From Flavobacterium crocinum (GTDB taxonomy: Bacteria > Bacteroidota > Bacteroidia > Flavobacteriales > Flavobacteriaceae), in NCBI RefSeq assembly GCF_003122385.1, contig NZ_CP029255.1, positions 496,001-560,000 on the forward strand: 64,000 nt of DNA, written 5' to 3'. The notes beneath the pieces are model-generated. The model did not search any database, was not told the DNA's origin, and worked only from the letters and a program-made list of their open reading frames with translations. Positions 46,871 through 56,179 of this stretch are shown in pieces; the first letter of the stretch is position 1; each line of letters starts with the position of its first letter. The translations under genes were made by a program, and so were the position numbers.

Positions 46871-48016
46871 TTAAAATCGATCTATCGCTTCCTGTACTTT
46901 TTCTTCTTTCACGCACAATGAGAATCTGATATAACCTTCGCCGTTGCTTCCAAAAATGGTTCCCGGTGTAATGAAAATATGTTTCTCATATAATATTTCG
47001 TCAATGAACTTTTCTGCTGATTCTATTCCTTCCGGAAGTTTTGCCCAAACAAATAAACCAACTCCTTCTTTATACACTTTACAGTTCAACTTTTCAGCTA
47101 ATTTTTCCGTTAATTCTCTACGGCGTCTGTAAATTTTGTTTTGGTCTTCGAACCAGGATTTATCACATTTTAAAGCGGCGATGGCACCTTTTTGGATTCC
47201 GTAATACATTCCGCTGTCCATGTTACTTTTTACTTTTAGAACTGCATCGATAATTTCAGGGTTTCCTAAAACCATTCCGACTCTCCAGCCGGCCATGTTG
47301 AATGTTTTACTTAACGAATTCAATTCTAAAGCCACATCCTTCGCACCTTCAACCTGCAATAAACTCATCGGATTATCATTCAAAACAAAACTATACGGAT
47401 TGTCGTTGATTAATAATATATTGTGTTTTTTAGCAAAAGCAACCAGTTTTTCAAATAACGCTAAACTTCCTCTAGCTCCTGTAGGCATGTGCGGATAACC
47501 CAGCCACATAATTTTTACTTTCGAAAGATCCAGTTTTTCTAAAGCTTCAAAATCTGGTTCCCATGCATTTTCTTCTTTCAAATCATAATAAACCGGAACT
47601 GCCTGAACCAAATTGGTTACCGAAGTATAAGTTGGATAACCTGGATTCGGAATTAAAACATGATCGCCTTCATTTAAAAAAGCCAACGAAATGTGCATAA
47701 TTCCTTCTTTTGAACCCATCAATGGCAAAATCTCATTGTTCGGATTCACTTCCACACCAAACTGATCTTTATAAAAATCCGCCATCGCCTGTCTCATTTC
47801 CGGTAATCCCTGATAGCTTTGATAACCATGTCCGTTTTCGTCTTGAATTGCTGCGGCAACCGCTTCAATTACTGCTTTTGACGGACTCAAATCAGGGCTT
47901 CCAATTCCCATATTGATGATCGGTTTTCCTTCAGACATCAACTGACGAACTTCTCTTAATTTTGATGAGAAGTAGTATTCTTCAACTGTGTCTAATCGTT
48001 TTGCTGTTGTAATCAT
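46871..48016 (-). CDS. PLP-dependent aminotransferase (aromatic/aspartate type)
   Basis: 381 aa. Fold-type I motifs: INMGIGSPDLSPSKAVIEA near the start, NPGYPTYTS, LINDNPYSFV, and the PLP Lys in ELNSLSKTFNMAGWRVGMV. ITPGTIFGSNGEGYIRFSL ends the enzyme. Its place between pheA and tyrA suggests it interconverts phenylpyruvate/4-hydroxyphenylpyruvate and Phe/Tyr. Class could also be LL-diaminopimelate-like; the context decides for aromatic. Confidence 0.88.
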   Translation of the reverse strand: MITTAKRLDTVEEYYFSSKLREVRQLMSEGKPIINMGIGSPDLSPSKAVIEAVAAAIQDENGHGYQSYQGLPEMRQAMADFYKDQFGVEVNPNNEILPLMGSKEGIMHISLAFLNEGDHVLIPNPGYPTYTSVTNLVQAVPVYYDLKEENAWEPDFEALEKLDLSKVKIMWLGYPHMPTGARGSLALFEKLVAFAKKHNILLINDNPYSFVLNDNPMSLLQVEGAKDVALELNSLSKTFNMAGWRVGMVLGNPEIIDAVLKVKSNMDSGMYYGIQKGAIAALKCDKSWFEDQNKIYRRRRELTEKLAEKLNCKVYKEGVGLFVWAKLPEGIESAEKFIDEILYEKHIFITPGTIFGSNGEGYIRFSLCVKEEKVQEAIDRF

Positions 48017-48101
48017 TGTTTTTATTGCTTTAGACCTTAGGCTGTAAGCTTTAGGCTTTCTTTTTTAACTTCTAACTTTTAACTAATAACTCTTAACTTC
48101 C

Positions 48102-48929
48102 TTAAGGTCTGGTATTTTTATATTCTCCCAACACTTTAAAATACTCTGCCATGATATTTAATAATGCTTTTGCTTTTGCAAAATCTTCATATTTCTCGAA
48201 TGTTACATCTACGAAGAATGAATATTTCCAAGGTGTTTCAATTTTTGGAAGCGACTGGATTTTTGTCAAATTCAGTTTACAGTCACTCATTACATTCAAA
48301 ACTGCTGCTAAGCTTCCTCTTTTGTGATCTAATTCAAACTTAATAGACGCTCTATTGATTTCGCTTTCCGGCAAAAATGAATTTTGCTTTTTGATGATCA
48401 CGAAACGTGTCATATTGTTTTTAATCGTTTGAATCGATGATGCAATAATATCCAGATCGTACATTTCAGAAGCCGTTACACTTGCAATTGCCGCAATTCC
48501 GGTTAACTGTTTTTCCTGAATTCTTCTTGCTGTTTCGGCTGTATCTTTATCCTCAATCAATTTGATATTTGGATATTGTTTCAGGAAATCCATACACTGT
48601 AAAAGGGCCATTGGATGTGAATGAACTTCTTTTATATCTTCAATTTTCTGACCTTTCAAGGCCATTAAATTCTGCTGAATGTTTAAATAATGCTCTCCAA
48701 TTATGTGTAAATTATTCTTGTCAATCAAAGCATAATTCGGAATAATTGGTCCAGCAATTGAATTTTCGATCGCCATTACGGCCTGATCAGATTTTCCGGC
48801 AATAAGGCTGTCGATCAATTCTTCAAAAGACAAACATTCATCAATATCCACATTTTCAGAGAAATACTCCTTTACAACCTGATGATGAAATGATCCTTTA
48901 ATACCTTGTATTGCAATTTTCGTTGTCAT
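48102..48929 (-). CDS. pheA: Prephenate dehydratase
   Basis: 275 aa. The catalytic domain (about 1-180) contains AIQGIKGSFHHQVVKEYF, VMAIENSIAGPI, and the C-terminal DNMTRF-like segment NNMTRFVIIK (active-site Thr). An ACT regulatory domain follows (about 195-270: SIKFELDHKRGSLAAVLNV, IQSLPKIETPWKYSFFVDV), binding Phe for feedback inhibition. It decarboxylates and dehydrates prephenate to phenylpyruvate. First gene of the operon and directly preceded by an attenuator-like leader. Confidence 0.95.
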   Translation of the reverse strand: MTTKIAIQGIKGSFHHQVVKEYFSENVDIDECLSFEELIDSLIAGKSDQAVMAIENSIAGPIIPNYALIDKNNLHIIGEHYLNIQQNLMALKGQKIEDIKEVHSHPMALLQCMDFLKQYPNIKLIEDKDTAETARRIQEKQLTGIAAIASVTASEMYDLDIIASSIQTIKNNMTRFVIIKKQNSFLPESEINRASIKFELDHKRGSLAAVLNVMSDCKLNLTKIQSLPKIETPWKYSFFVDVTFEKYEDFAKAKALLNIMAEYFKVLGEYKNTRP

Positions 48930-48935
48930 ATAGTC

Positions 48936-48964
48936 AAAAAAAAATCCTGATTTGCATCAGGATT
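48936..48964 (-). terminator. Attenuator terminator before pheA
   Basis: Minus strand AATCCTGAT (48964-48956), loop GCAA, ATCAGGATT (48951-48943), with the T-run continuing to 48936. The stem is perfect 9 bp and the last T is 7 nt before the pheA start codon. A terminator here, after a promoter and before the first gene, implies conditional read-through. Confidence 0.9.
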
Positions 48965-48995
48965 GTATATTAGTTTTATTTGTCTTTTATATTTT

Positions 48996-49076
48996 TCAAA
49001 TAACCATAGCACAATCCTCACTTCTACTAAAGAAGAAATAAAAGTTGTTGCTAAAATAAAAACGGTTAGTTGCCAT
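48996..49076 (-). CDS. Phe/Tyr leader peptide of the aromatic operon
   Basis: 26-codon ORF, ATG at 49076 and TGA at 48998-48996. Residues 6-16 read FYFSNNFYFFF: six Phe and two Tyr within eleven codons. It starts about 30 nt after the predicted promoter and ends 32 nt before the terminator hairpin. A ribosome stalled in this run would leave AGGATTGT (49018-49011) free to pair with ACAATCCT (48966-48959) and break the terminator stem. This is the arrangement of pheL-type leaders. Too short for standard ORF calling; no homologue was checked. Confidence 0.85.
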   Translation of the reverse strand: MATNRFYFSNNFYFFFSRSEDCAMVI

Positions 49077-49105
49077 TTTGTTTGTGTTATTTTGTAAATT
49101 CTCTG

Positions 49106-49135
49106 CGAATGTATAAATTATTTTTAGTGCACCAA
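49106..49135 (-). promoter_or_regulatory. Promoter of the aromatic operon leader
   Basis: Minus strand TTG (49135-49133), 19-nt spacer, TACATTCG (49113-49106), one base away from TAnnTTTG. About 30 nt before the leader ATG. Confidence 0.6.
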
Positions 49136-49334
49136 AAAAAAGATTGCATTTTATGAAACAAAAAGGGATTTCTTAACAAATTTAGCCCGTTTTGTATGAT
49201 AATATAAAAAAATCGGCTTAAAATGAGAATATTAGAATGAAGTTCTAAGGTTCTGAGATGCTAAGGTTCTAAGTTTTTTCGCCACGAATTCACGAATTAG
49301 CGCAAATCATTGTAGTTAATATTTTAAATTTAAT
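49136..49334. other. Gap with CTAAGGTTCT repeats
   Basis: Between the pheA promoter and the toxin gene. Holds GTTCTAAGGTTCTGAGATGC-type short direct repeats (49231-49275, unit near CTAAGGTTCT) and a CGCCACGAATTCACGAATTAG stretch of the repeat type also seen at 29060 and 52530. No gene seen. Confidence 0.5.
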
Positions 49335-49634
49335 TTACAAACCTAATCTTTTAGACCAATTTTTAGGAGAACGAGAAGTGTGAAAAATCCCAAGAACAAT
49401 TATTTCCTCTTTTTCGAATCTATAATGAATCCCATAAGGAAATCTTGAAATAAATAAAATTTTGACATTCTTATATTTCTTTTGGAACGCATTTGGATTT
49501 CTTAAGATTGTATCTATTCCAGCCTCTAAACAAAGTTCAAAATCATAAGAAAGTCCAACACGCTGTTCTTCGTACCAAAGAACAATATCTTCAATATCGA
49601 ATAATGCTTCCTTTACAAAACGAAGTCTATACAC
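49335..49634 (-). CDS. RelE/ParE-family toxin
   Basis: 99 aa, usual RelE/ParE length. YRLRFVKEALFDIEDIVLWYEEQ at the start, AGIDTILRNPNAF, KILFISRFPYGIHYRF and VLGIFHTSRSPKNW are family hallmarks. It could block translation (mRNA cleavage) or gyrase; the family alone does not say. It lies 9 nt after the putative antitoxin on the same mRNA. Confidence 0.85.
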   Translation of the reverse strand: MYRLRFVKEALFDIEDIVLWYEEQRVGLSYDFELCLEAGIDTILRNPNAFQKKYKNVKILFISRFPYGIHYRFEKEEIIVLGIFHTSRSPKNWSKRLGL

Positions 49635-49643
49635 TTTATCTTA

Positions 49644-49850
49644 TTATCTTAGAGATTTTAAATGAGCCTTAACTTCATCCCAAGAATATAATTCCGTTTT
49701 TCCTTCTTCTAGATTTTGAATTCGAATATCCAATTCTCTCTTAACATCATCAGAAATTTCCAAATCATTTTTAGAAACACTGTCCCATAATTGCTCTGCT
49801 AAAACAATTTTTTCAGCATTGCTATATTTAGATAGATTTTTGATTTCCAT
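49644..49850 (-). CDS. Addiction-module antitoxin (RelB-like)
   Basis: 68 aa. LSKYSNAEKIVLAEQLWDS and the closing YSWDEVKAHL match the short addiction-module protein family that pairs with RelE/ParE toxins. Antitoxin precedes toxin, as usual, and likely represses the operon. Both lack DNA-binding domain signs beyond the N-terminal helix, so autoregulation is an assumption. Confidence 0.82.
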   Translation of the reverse strand: MEIKNLSKYSNAEKIVLAEQLWDSVSKNDLEISDDVKRELDIRIQNLEEGKTELYSWDEVKAHLKSLR

Positions 49851-49907
49851 ATTTTTATTATTAAGATGAATACAAATTTAAGCAAATTTAATTACTAATT
49901 AGTTAAT

Positions 49908-51071
49908 TCAAAATAGTCCCGAAACCGGTTTATTCATAATCCCAATTTTAGCATAATCGAAATTCATTTTTTCTTTTAATAAAGAGGCATATACACTTCT
50001 AAAATCGATTTGATATTTCAAATCGCCATTATCCAAATCTGCTAAATTTGGATTATTCCCTAAAATTGTTCCTTTGTTGTTTCCTCCTATGATAAACATT
50101 GGCGCTGCAGTTCCATGATCGGTTCCGCTTCCGTTGTCTTTTACCCGTCTTCCAAATTCGGAGAAAACCACAACTGTAACATTTTGCAATAATTGAGCTT
50201 GTTTTAAATCAGAATAGAAACTAAATAAAGCATCATTTAAATCGGTTAGTTTTCTTTCGTGAATGGAAAGCTGATTATCGTGTGTATCAAATCCGTTAAG
50301 AGACGTATAATATACTTTTGAGTTTAGGTTTCCTTTTATTAAACGTGCAATCCATTCCAGGTTTTTCGATAACTCTGTTTTGGGATAACTGATTTCTGTT
50401 TTGGATTTTGCTAATGCTTTTTGGATTTCATCTGAACCTTCTGTAACGGAATTAGCAATTTTTCGAACAAAATCTAAATGCGGATTTTTAGACAATATCA
50501 CATTCTCTTCTTTGGATTTTACCTTAAATCGATCCGGATCTTTTACGGTTATAAAATTCGGTTCAACTCCTTTTAAAGCCAAATTATCAATCGAATCTAA
50601 ATTAATTCCGGCTGTTGCTTGATGTCCGTTGCATTGCAGATCTAAAAATCTTCCAAGCCAGCCTTCATTTATATATTTATTAGAATCCGTTGCCGTCTGC
50701 CAGATTTCCTGACTTCTAAAATGCGAACGAATTGGTTCTGGATAACCCACATTTTGAATTACCGTTAAATCGCCATTTTGCTGCATTTGAGCAAAATCTT
50801 TTAACGAAGGATGAAATGCCATTCCTTTGTTCTTTCCAACAACTAAATCTTTATTTAAAGCAATCTTCGTTCGTAAATCATAATATAACGGATCATCGTA
50901 CGGAATAAAAGTATTCAAACCATCGTTTCCGCCATTCAGCTGTACAAAAACGACACATTGTTCTCCCACAATCAAATTGTTTTGAGAACCAAAAGCGTGT
51001 AAGAAATCAGGAAGCACAAGTAATCCGCCTGTAAAAGTTCCTGTCAGTGTTAGAAAATTTCTTCTGTTCAT
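49908..51071 (-). CDS. DUF1501 exported protein
   Basis: 387 aa. N-terminus MNRRNFLTLTGTFTGGLLVL is a twin-arginine-type signal. Body motifs VVFVQLNGGNDGLNTFIPY, SHFRSQEIWQTA, FDTHDNQLSIHERKL and VVVFSEFGRRVKDNGSGTDHGTA are of the sulfatase/alkaline-phosphatase-like DUF1501 group. Metal-binding His/Asp seem present. It follows the DUF1800 gene by 12 nt, the conserved partner in many Bacteroidota. Function not known. Confidence 0.87.
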   Translation of the reverse strand: MNRRNFLTLTGTFTGGLLVLPDFLHAFGSQNNLIVGEQCVVFVQLNGGNDGLNTFIPYDDPLYYDLRTKIALNKDLVVGKNKGMAFHPSLKDFAQMQQNGDLTVIQNVGYPEPIRSHFRSQEIWQTATDSNKYINEGWLGRFLDLQCNGHQATAGINLDSIDNLALKGVEPNFITVKDPDRFKVKSKEENVILSKNPHLDFVRKIANSVTEGSDEIQKALAKSKTEISYPKTELSKNLEWIARLIKGNLNSKVYYTSLNGFDTHDNQLSIHERKLTDLNDALFSFYSDLKQAQLLQNVTVVVFSEFGRRVKDNGSGTDHGTAAPMFIIGGNNKGTILGNNPNLADLDNGDLKYQIDFRSVYASLLKEKMNFDYAKIGIMNKPVSGLF

Positions 51072-51083
51072 GATTAGTGCTTT

Positions 51084-52481
51084 TTAGATTAATTGATATT
51101 CCGGAAGTTTAGTGATGTAATTAAAAAGTCTGACCACAGCAAAATCAGCATGCGGATCTTTGGGATCAAAATCGTATTTCAAAAGATTCTCCATGTCTTT
51201 CTGAGCCGAATCGCTGACGGTAAACAACAATCGATCTGACAATTCAGAAATTATCGTTTTATTATTTCCATCGGAATCAAAAGTAACTTTCACGGAAACT
51301 TTTTCATAATCCGATTTTTCTTTTTCAACTCCGTTTACCATTGTTTTCAAAACTCTTCGATTTAGGCTTTTTCCACTGCATAATAAATCGGCTGTATTGT
51401 TTCTTTGAAGATAAATCTGTGAAGTCAACCAGGAATTTCCGCCGTCCCAACCTTTTACATTTACCTGATTGTACAAATCCATTCCCTGCTGTTTTATAAA
51501 AGCCATAATTGCAGCGTCATTAACATTCTCCAAATGCAATTCGTCACAAAGCTGTAAAATATAAACCAGCGGATTTTTGATTTTATTTCCAGAATTTTCT
51601 TTTTTAAATTCTTCAGTGAAGATTTTAGTCAATAAAGGTTCAATTTCAAACTTTTGCTTTCGGAAATAATCGCCATAATACACTACCAGATCTTCAGGCG
51701 GATTATCATATATAAACCATTTCAGAATTTTTCTTGTAATGAGATATGGAATGTTTTTTTGTTCGAAAATAATATCGACTAAATCGTCTGCTTTCCAGTT
51801 TCCGGTTTTTCCGAAGTAAATTTTATCGCTGTTGTCTTCAATATTTTTTCTGTAAACAGCACCTTCATCACCAATATTCAATCCGGCCAAAGCTTTTGCA
51901 CCGTTTTTAATATCATTTTCGGTATAATTTCCAATTCCGATTGTGAATAGTTCCAGTAATTCACGGATTAAGTTTTCGTTTACTTTACCCTTTTTGTTAT
52001 CTCCATTGTCTAAATACCGAACCATCGCATTTGATTTCAGAATTTGTTTGGTTAATTCTTTGAAATTACCAAAGGCATTTTCACGCAAAATCATGTTGTG
52101 CTGATAAATCCAGTAATTGATTTTTACTTTTTGTGAAGTCGAAACAAAATGATTGTGCCAGAAACAAACCATGTTTTCACGTAACGGAAATTCATCGTTT
52201 CGCATTTTAGCAATCCACCATTTTTTGAATTCGGCAGTCGCTTGATTTTCTTTTTTCTGAATTTCCTTTTTTGTCTCGGGATCTGAAGTTTTGATGATTT
52301 CCCGAACTTGTTTCAATTCTAAAGTGGTTTTAGGCTGATCTTGCAGAAAGTCTGGAAGTGTTGTATCAAATTTCGAATTATAAGATTGCTTTAGAAATTT
52401 TTCTAAGCCGAGTTTTTCAATTTGCGAAGTTTGTTTTCCTGAAAAACCTAATCGTAAGGACCAAAGACTGCTTTTTTTCAT
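51084..52481 (-). CDS. DUF1800 protein
   Basis: 465 aa. WWIAKMRNDEFPLRENMVCFWHNHFV, NLIRELLELFTIGIGNYTENDI and TRKILKWFIYDNP are DUF1800 hallmarks (given in parts, positions about 88-235). No signal peptide is visible, so export may be through the Tat partner DUF1501 encoded next. This pair is often co-conserved; the role is unknown. First gene of the two-gene unit. Confidence 0.85.
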   Translation of the reverse strand: MKKSSLWSLRLGFSGKQTSQIEKLGLEKFLKQSYNSKFDTTLPDFLQDQPKTTLELKQVREIIKTSDPETKKEIQKKENQATAEFKKWWIAKMRNDEFPLRENMVCFWHNHFVSTSQKVKINYWIYQHNMILRENAFGNFKELTKQILKSNAMVRYLDNGDNKKGKVNENLIRELLELFTIGIGNYTENDIKNGAKALAGLNIGDEGAVYRKNIEDNSDKIYFGKTGNWKADDLVDIIFEQKNIPYLITRKILKWFIYDNPPEDLVVYYGDYFRKQKFEIEPLLTKIFTEEFKKENSGNKIKNPLVYILQLCDELHLENVNDAAIMAFIKQQGMDLYNQVNVKGWDGGNSWLTSQIYLQRNNTADLLCSGKSLNRRVLKTMVNGVEKEKSDYEKVSVKVTFDSDGNNKTIISELSDRLLFTVSDSAQKDMENLLKYDFDPKDPHADFAVVRLFNYITKLPEYQLI

Positions 52482-52652
52482 TGTTCAGAAATTATTACAA
52501 TAAGACTCGAGTTTCTTTTAAAGGTTTAATTTTAAAGAGACTAAGTTGCTAAGATTCTGAGGTGCTAAGTTTTGAAAAAGTCTTTGGTAATAATTAGAAC
52601 GGGGAATTTTCGGAGATATTGTTTTCACAATATTGAACAACCATAATCAAAT

Positions 52653-52740
52653 ATAGCCCGTGGTTTCAACCACGGGAAGACAATGCGTTTTCATAATCTA
52701 TTTTCACAATCCGTTTCCCGTGGTTGAAACCACGGGCTAT
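52653..52740. repeat. Paired GGTTTCAACC palindromes (REP/BIME-like)
   Basis: Unit 1 ATAGCCCGTGGTTTC-AACCACGGG (52653-52676) and unit 2 CCCGTGGTTG-AAACCACGGGCTAT (52717-52740), inverted, 40-bp spacer. Spacer begins AAGACAATGCGTTTTC, similar to AACGCAATGCATTTCC in the copy at 29177. Nothing else in the 284-bp gap beyond short CTAAGATTCTGAGGTGC repeats near 52540. Confidence 0.85.
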
Positions 52741-52765
52741 ATCCACAAAAAGCTCTTAAACCTCC

Positions 52766-53020
52766 TTAGTACAAAAACTCATCCACGAATTCTTTATTTT
52801 CATTTAGATATAGAAAATAATTGCCTGACTTTATCTGATTCTCATAAAGTTCTAATTTGATTTCAATACATGGAGTTGGAATAAAATCATGGTCGATTAA
52901 AATCGAAATGGATTTTGGAATAATTTCAACAATATTCACTTCTATAAAATCAATTTTCTTCAAATATTCTTGAGCTAACTCATAATATTCATTTTTATAC
53001 TGAACAATATTTAAATCCAT
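52766..53020 (-). CDS. Small hypothetical protein
   Basis: 84 aa from ATG 53020; the longer reading overlaps the upstream gene by 50 nt. Acidic, with no signal or motif recognised. YKNEYYELAQEYLKKIDFIE near the start, ends NKEFVDEFLY. Begins 7 nt after the stop of the exported small protein, so the two are probably an operon. Confidence 0.5.
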   Translation of the reverse strand: MDLNIVQYKNEYYELAQEYLKKIDFIEVNIVEIIPKSISILIDHDFIPTPCIEIKLELYENQIKSGNYFLYLNENKEFVDEFLY

Positions 53021-53027
53021 GCGAATA

Positions 53028-53402
53028 TTAATATTTAACTTTTTTCCAGCAATGATCAAATCTTTCAATATCGTCAATTAAAAAAGCTATTTTTTTATTA
53101 TTGACTTTGATAAACCTCAATAGCTGTCTATTATCGTAAAGTAATAAAGTATCACCAAGCATTTTCCATTTCCCATATTCATCAACAGAGCTCCTTAAAA
53201 CATTTTTCCTAGCCATCTTTCTGGAATTATACTTTTGGTATGAGAGTCTATAACTATAATCATCCTTCAGATACAATACACTAACTCCATAAAAATACCC
53301 ATTTGCAGGATAAGAATCGTAAGCAATTCTATAAATAATATCTCTCTTCTGAGCAAAGACAAAATTGACCAGAAAGAAAACTATGACTAAAGTTTTATTC
53401 AT
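53028..53402 (-). CDS. Exported small hypothetical protein
   Basis: 124 aa. Signal peptide MNKTLVIVFFLVNFVFA with cleavage before Gln. Mature part is basic and Tyr-rich (DYSYRLSYQKYNSRKMARK), with one late Cys. Not recognised; beta-rich fold is likely. Confidence 0.6.
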   Translation of the reverse strand: MNKTLVIVFFLVNFVFAQKRDIIYRIAYDSYPANGYFYGVSVLYLKDDYSYRLSYQKYNSRKMARKNVLRSSVDEYGKWKMLGDTLLLYDNRQLLRFIKVNNKKIAFLIDDIERFDHCWKKVKY

Positions 53403-53439
53403 ACTAATTACCTAATACGTTTAATAACAAATAAACAAA

Positions 53440-53470
53440 AAAAGCAGTTATCAAAACGACAACTGCTTTT
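53440..53470 (-). terminator. nrdA terminator
   Basis: Stem AAAAGCAGTT/AACTGCTTTT with an 11-nt loop, then TTTTGTTTA on the minus strand, 50 nt after the nrdA stop. Confidence 0.8.
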
Positions 53471-53519
53471 CATATATCAAATTAACAATCTAAAATCTCA
53501 GATCTAAATTCTAAAATCA

Positions 53520-55913
53520 TTAAGACCCACACATTTCACAATCCTCAGGATCTGCCGCTTGTGCTTTTAAAAGCATCGCTTTGTAATCCTCAACACTGAT
53601 TGCTTCAGTTTCTGCAACTAAAGAAGGAGCTGTTTCTTCTTTTTTATCATTGTTTAATGTGAATTTAATCGCATCTACAGCCGCTTTTGTTCTTAGGTAA
53701 TACATTCCTGTTTTTAAACCAGACTGCCAAGCGTAGAAGTGCATTGACGTTAGTTTAGAATAGTTAGCATCCTGCATGAACAAGTTCAACGATTGAGACT
53801 GGTCAATGAAATATCCTCTTTGACGAGACATATCGATAATATCTTTCATCGACATTTCCCAAACTGTTTTATAAAGATCTTTTAAGTCTTGCGGAATGAT
53901 ATTGATGTTTTGAACAGAACCATTATGACGCATAATTTCTTGTTTCAAATCTTCGTTCCATAAACCTAATTTTACTAAATCTTCCAGTAAATGTTTGTTT
54001 ACTACGATGAACTCTCCAGACAATACACGACGTGTGTAAATGTTTGAGGTATATGGTTCAAAAGCTTCGTTGTTTCCAAGAATCTGAGAAGTCGATGCAG
54101 TTGGCATTGGCGCAACTAAAAGAGAGTTACGAACTCCGTGTTCAACCACTTCTTTTCTTAATGAAGCCCAGTCCCAACGGCCTGACAATTCTTCATCTTT
54201 CATTCCCCACATATTGTATTGGAATTCTCCTTGTGACATTGGCGACCCTTCAAAAGTTGAGTATGGCCCTTCTTCTTTTGCCATTTCCATAGAAGCGGTT
54301 ACAGCAGCGAAGTATAAAGTTTCGAAAATTTCCTGGTTTAATTTTTTTGCTTCATCACTTGTAAACGGCATACGCAACATGATGAAAGCATCAGCTAAAC
54401 CTTGTACACCTAATCCAACCGGACGGTGACGCATATTTGAATTTTCAGCTTCTTTTACCGGATAATAGTTTCTGTCGATTACTTTGTTCAGGTTACGAGT
54501 TACACGTTTTGTAACATTGTAAAGTGCCTGGTGATCAAATTCTCCGTTATCAATGAACATTGGTAAAGAGATTGAAGCCAAATTACAAACTGCAATTTCA
54601 TCTTTAGAAGTAAACTCCATAATCTCTGTACACAAGTTAGAAGAACGAATTGTTCCTAAATTCTTGTGATTCGATTTACGGTTTGCCGCATCTTTGTACA
54701 ACATATATGGCGTTCCTGTCTCGATTTGTGATTCCAGGATTTTCTCCCATAATTCACGAGCACGGATTGTTTTTCTTCCTTTATTTTGAAATTCGTAATC
54801 GGTATATAATTTTTCAAATTCATCTCCATAAACATCATATAATCCCGGACATTCGTTTGGACACATTAAAGTCCATGTAGAATCTTCCTGAACACGTTTC
54901 ATGAATAAATCTGAAGTCCACATGGCAAAGAATAAATCTCTCGCACGCATTTCTTCTTTTCCTGTATTTTTCTTTAAATCCAAGAAATCAAAAATATCAG
55001 CATGCCAGGTTTCGATATAAATCGCAAAACTTCCTTTACGTTTTCCACCACCTTGATCTACGTAACGAGCGGTATCATTGAAAACTCTCAACATTGGAAC
55101 AATTCCGTTTGAAGTTCCGTTTGTACCGCGAATGTAAGATCCTGTTGCACGAACGTTATGAATAGAAAGTCCAATTCCTCCCGCTGATTGCGAGATTTTT
55201 GCTGTTTGTTTTAATGTATCGTAAATTCCGTCAATACTATCATCCTGCATTGCCAAAAGGAAACAAGAAGACATCTGCGGTTTTGGAGTTCCTGCATTGA
55301 ACAACGTTGGCGTTGCGTGCGTAAAGAACTTTTTAGACATTAAATCGTAAGTTTCAATTACTGATTTTAAATCGTCTAAGTGAATACCAACCGAAACACG
55401 CATTAACATGTGCTGCGGACGCTCAACGATTTTTCCGTTTATCTTAAGAAGATAAGAACGCTCTAAGGTTTTGAAACCAAAATAATCGTAATTAAAATCT
55501 CTAGTATAAATGATATGAGAATCTAAAAAAGCAGCGTTTTCCTGAATCACTTTGTAAACATCATCTGCAATTAACGGCGCGTCCTGACCGTTTCTTGGGT
55601 TTACGTAGTTGTACATATCTTTCATCGTTTCCGAGAAAGATTTTTTTGTATTAGAGTGTAAATTTGAAATTGCCACACGAGCTGCCAATTGTGCATAATC
55701 CGGGTGAGCAATTGTCATAGATGCTGCAGTTTCTGCCGCAAGATTATCTAGTTCAGAAGTCGAAACTCCGTCATACAATCCTTCGATAACTCTCATCGCT
55801 ACCTTTACCGGATCTACAAGCTCGTTTAAGCCGTAGCACAATTTTTTGATTCTTTCTGTAATCTTATCAAACATTACGGGCTCTCTGTGGCCATCTCTTT
55901 TTACTACATACAT
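53520..55913 (-). CDS. nrdA: Ribonucleoside-diphosphate reductase alpha subunit
   Basis: 797 aa. N-terminal ATP-cone (about 1-95: [20 protein letters not shown]) gives overall activity control. Then the 10-stranded barrel: [20 protein letters not shown] with the first catalytic Cys, [11 protein letters not shown], the Cys/Glu-loop [11 protein letters not shown] and [15 protein letters not shown]. The C-terminal redox pair is CEMC (C792, C795). It reduces NDPs to dNDPs with the radical supplied by NrdB. Transcribed after nrdB across a 266-nt spacer. Confidence 0.95.
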   Translation of the reverse strand: MYVVKRDGHREPVMFDKITERIKKLCYGLNELVDPVKVAMRVIEGLYDGVSTSELDNLAAETAASMTIAHPDYAQLAARVAISNLHSNTKKSFSETMKDMYNYVNPRNGQDAPLIADDVYKVIQENAAFLDSHIIYTRDFNYDYFGFKTLERSYLLKINGKIVERPQHMLMRVSVGIHLDDLKSVIETYDLMSKKFFTHATPTLFNAGTPKPQMSSCFLLAMQDDSIDGIYDTLKQTAKISQSAGGIGLSIHNVRATGSYIRGTNGTSNGIVPMLRVFNDTARYVDQGGGKRKGSFAIYIETWHADIFDFLDLKKNTGKEEMRARDLFFAMWTSDLFMKRVQEDSTWTLMCPNECPGLYDVYGDEFEKLYTDYEFQNKGRKTIRARELWEKILESQIETGTPYMLYKDAANRKSNHKNLGTIRSSNLCTEIMEFTSKDEIAVCNLASISLPMFIDNGEFDHQALYNVTKRVTRNLNKVIDRNYYPVKEAENSNMRHRPVGLGVQGLADAFIMLRMPFTSDEAKKLNQEIFETLYFAAVTASMEMAKEEGPYSTFEGSPMSQGEFQYNMWGMKDEELSGRWDWASLRKEVVEHGVRNSLLVAPMPTASTSQILGNNEAFEPYTSNIYTRRVLSGEFIVVNKHLLEDLVKLGLWNEDLKQEIMRHNGSVQNINIIPQDLKDLYKTVWEMSMKDIIDMSRQRGYFIDQSQSLNLFMQDANYSKLTSMHFYAWQSGLKTGMYYLRTKAAVDAIKFTLNNDKKEETAPSLVAETEAISVEDYKAMLLKAQAADPEDCEMCGS

Positions 55914-56179
55914 AAGCTTACCTTTTATAGTTATTGAAAAAATGAAAGTAACTGGAAAACGAATTCCAGCACCTAAACATTGCGTGTTTTTAAATTAATT
56001 TTAGAGAATTACCAAATTCTCAATAGTTACTTGTTTCAAATTCGAAAATCGAATTTAAATGCGTCAAAAATTGCTATTGAACCTACGACTTGGGGAAAGA
56101 GATTCAACCTTTAAAAAATAATCTGTTAATCTTTTTTCAGTGTCTTTAGAAGACAGACACTAAAAGTATTTTTTGTTGT
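55914..56179 (-). other. nrdB-nrdA spacer with several hairpins
   Basis: AGTGTCT/AGACACT (about 56140-56162) sits just after the nrdB stop, then AAATTCGA/TCGAATTT (about 56037-56056) and GAGAATT/AATTCTC (about 56003-56020). None has a long U-run and no TAnnTTTG box was found. They may tune the ratio of nrdA to nrdB message. Confidence 0.5.

Larger units (their letters stand above)
48936..49076 (-). promoter_or_regulatory. Phe/Tyr transcription attenuator
   Basis: The RNA has, in order: leader ORF with Phe/Tyr codons; a possible hairpin CTTCT-TTAGT-AGAAG (49035-49021); segment 2 AGGATTGT(G) at 49018-49010; segment 3 (T)ACAATCCT at 48967-48959; and the 3:4 terminator. Pairing 2:3 (8 bp plus a G-U) and 3:4 (9 bp) exclude each other. 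Model: low Phe-tRNA or Tyr-tRNA stalls the ribosome and transcription continues; abundant supply allows the ribosome to reach the stop, cover segment 2, and terminate. Confidence 0.8.

Noticed and set aside
53021..53077. Longer start of the small protein at 52766
   Set aside because: It would overlap the upstream gene by 50 nt; ATG 53020 gives a 7-nt gap.
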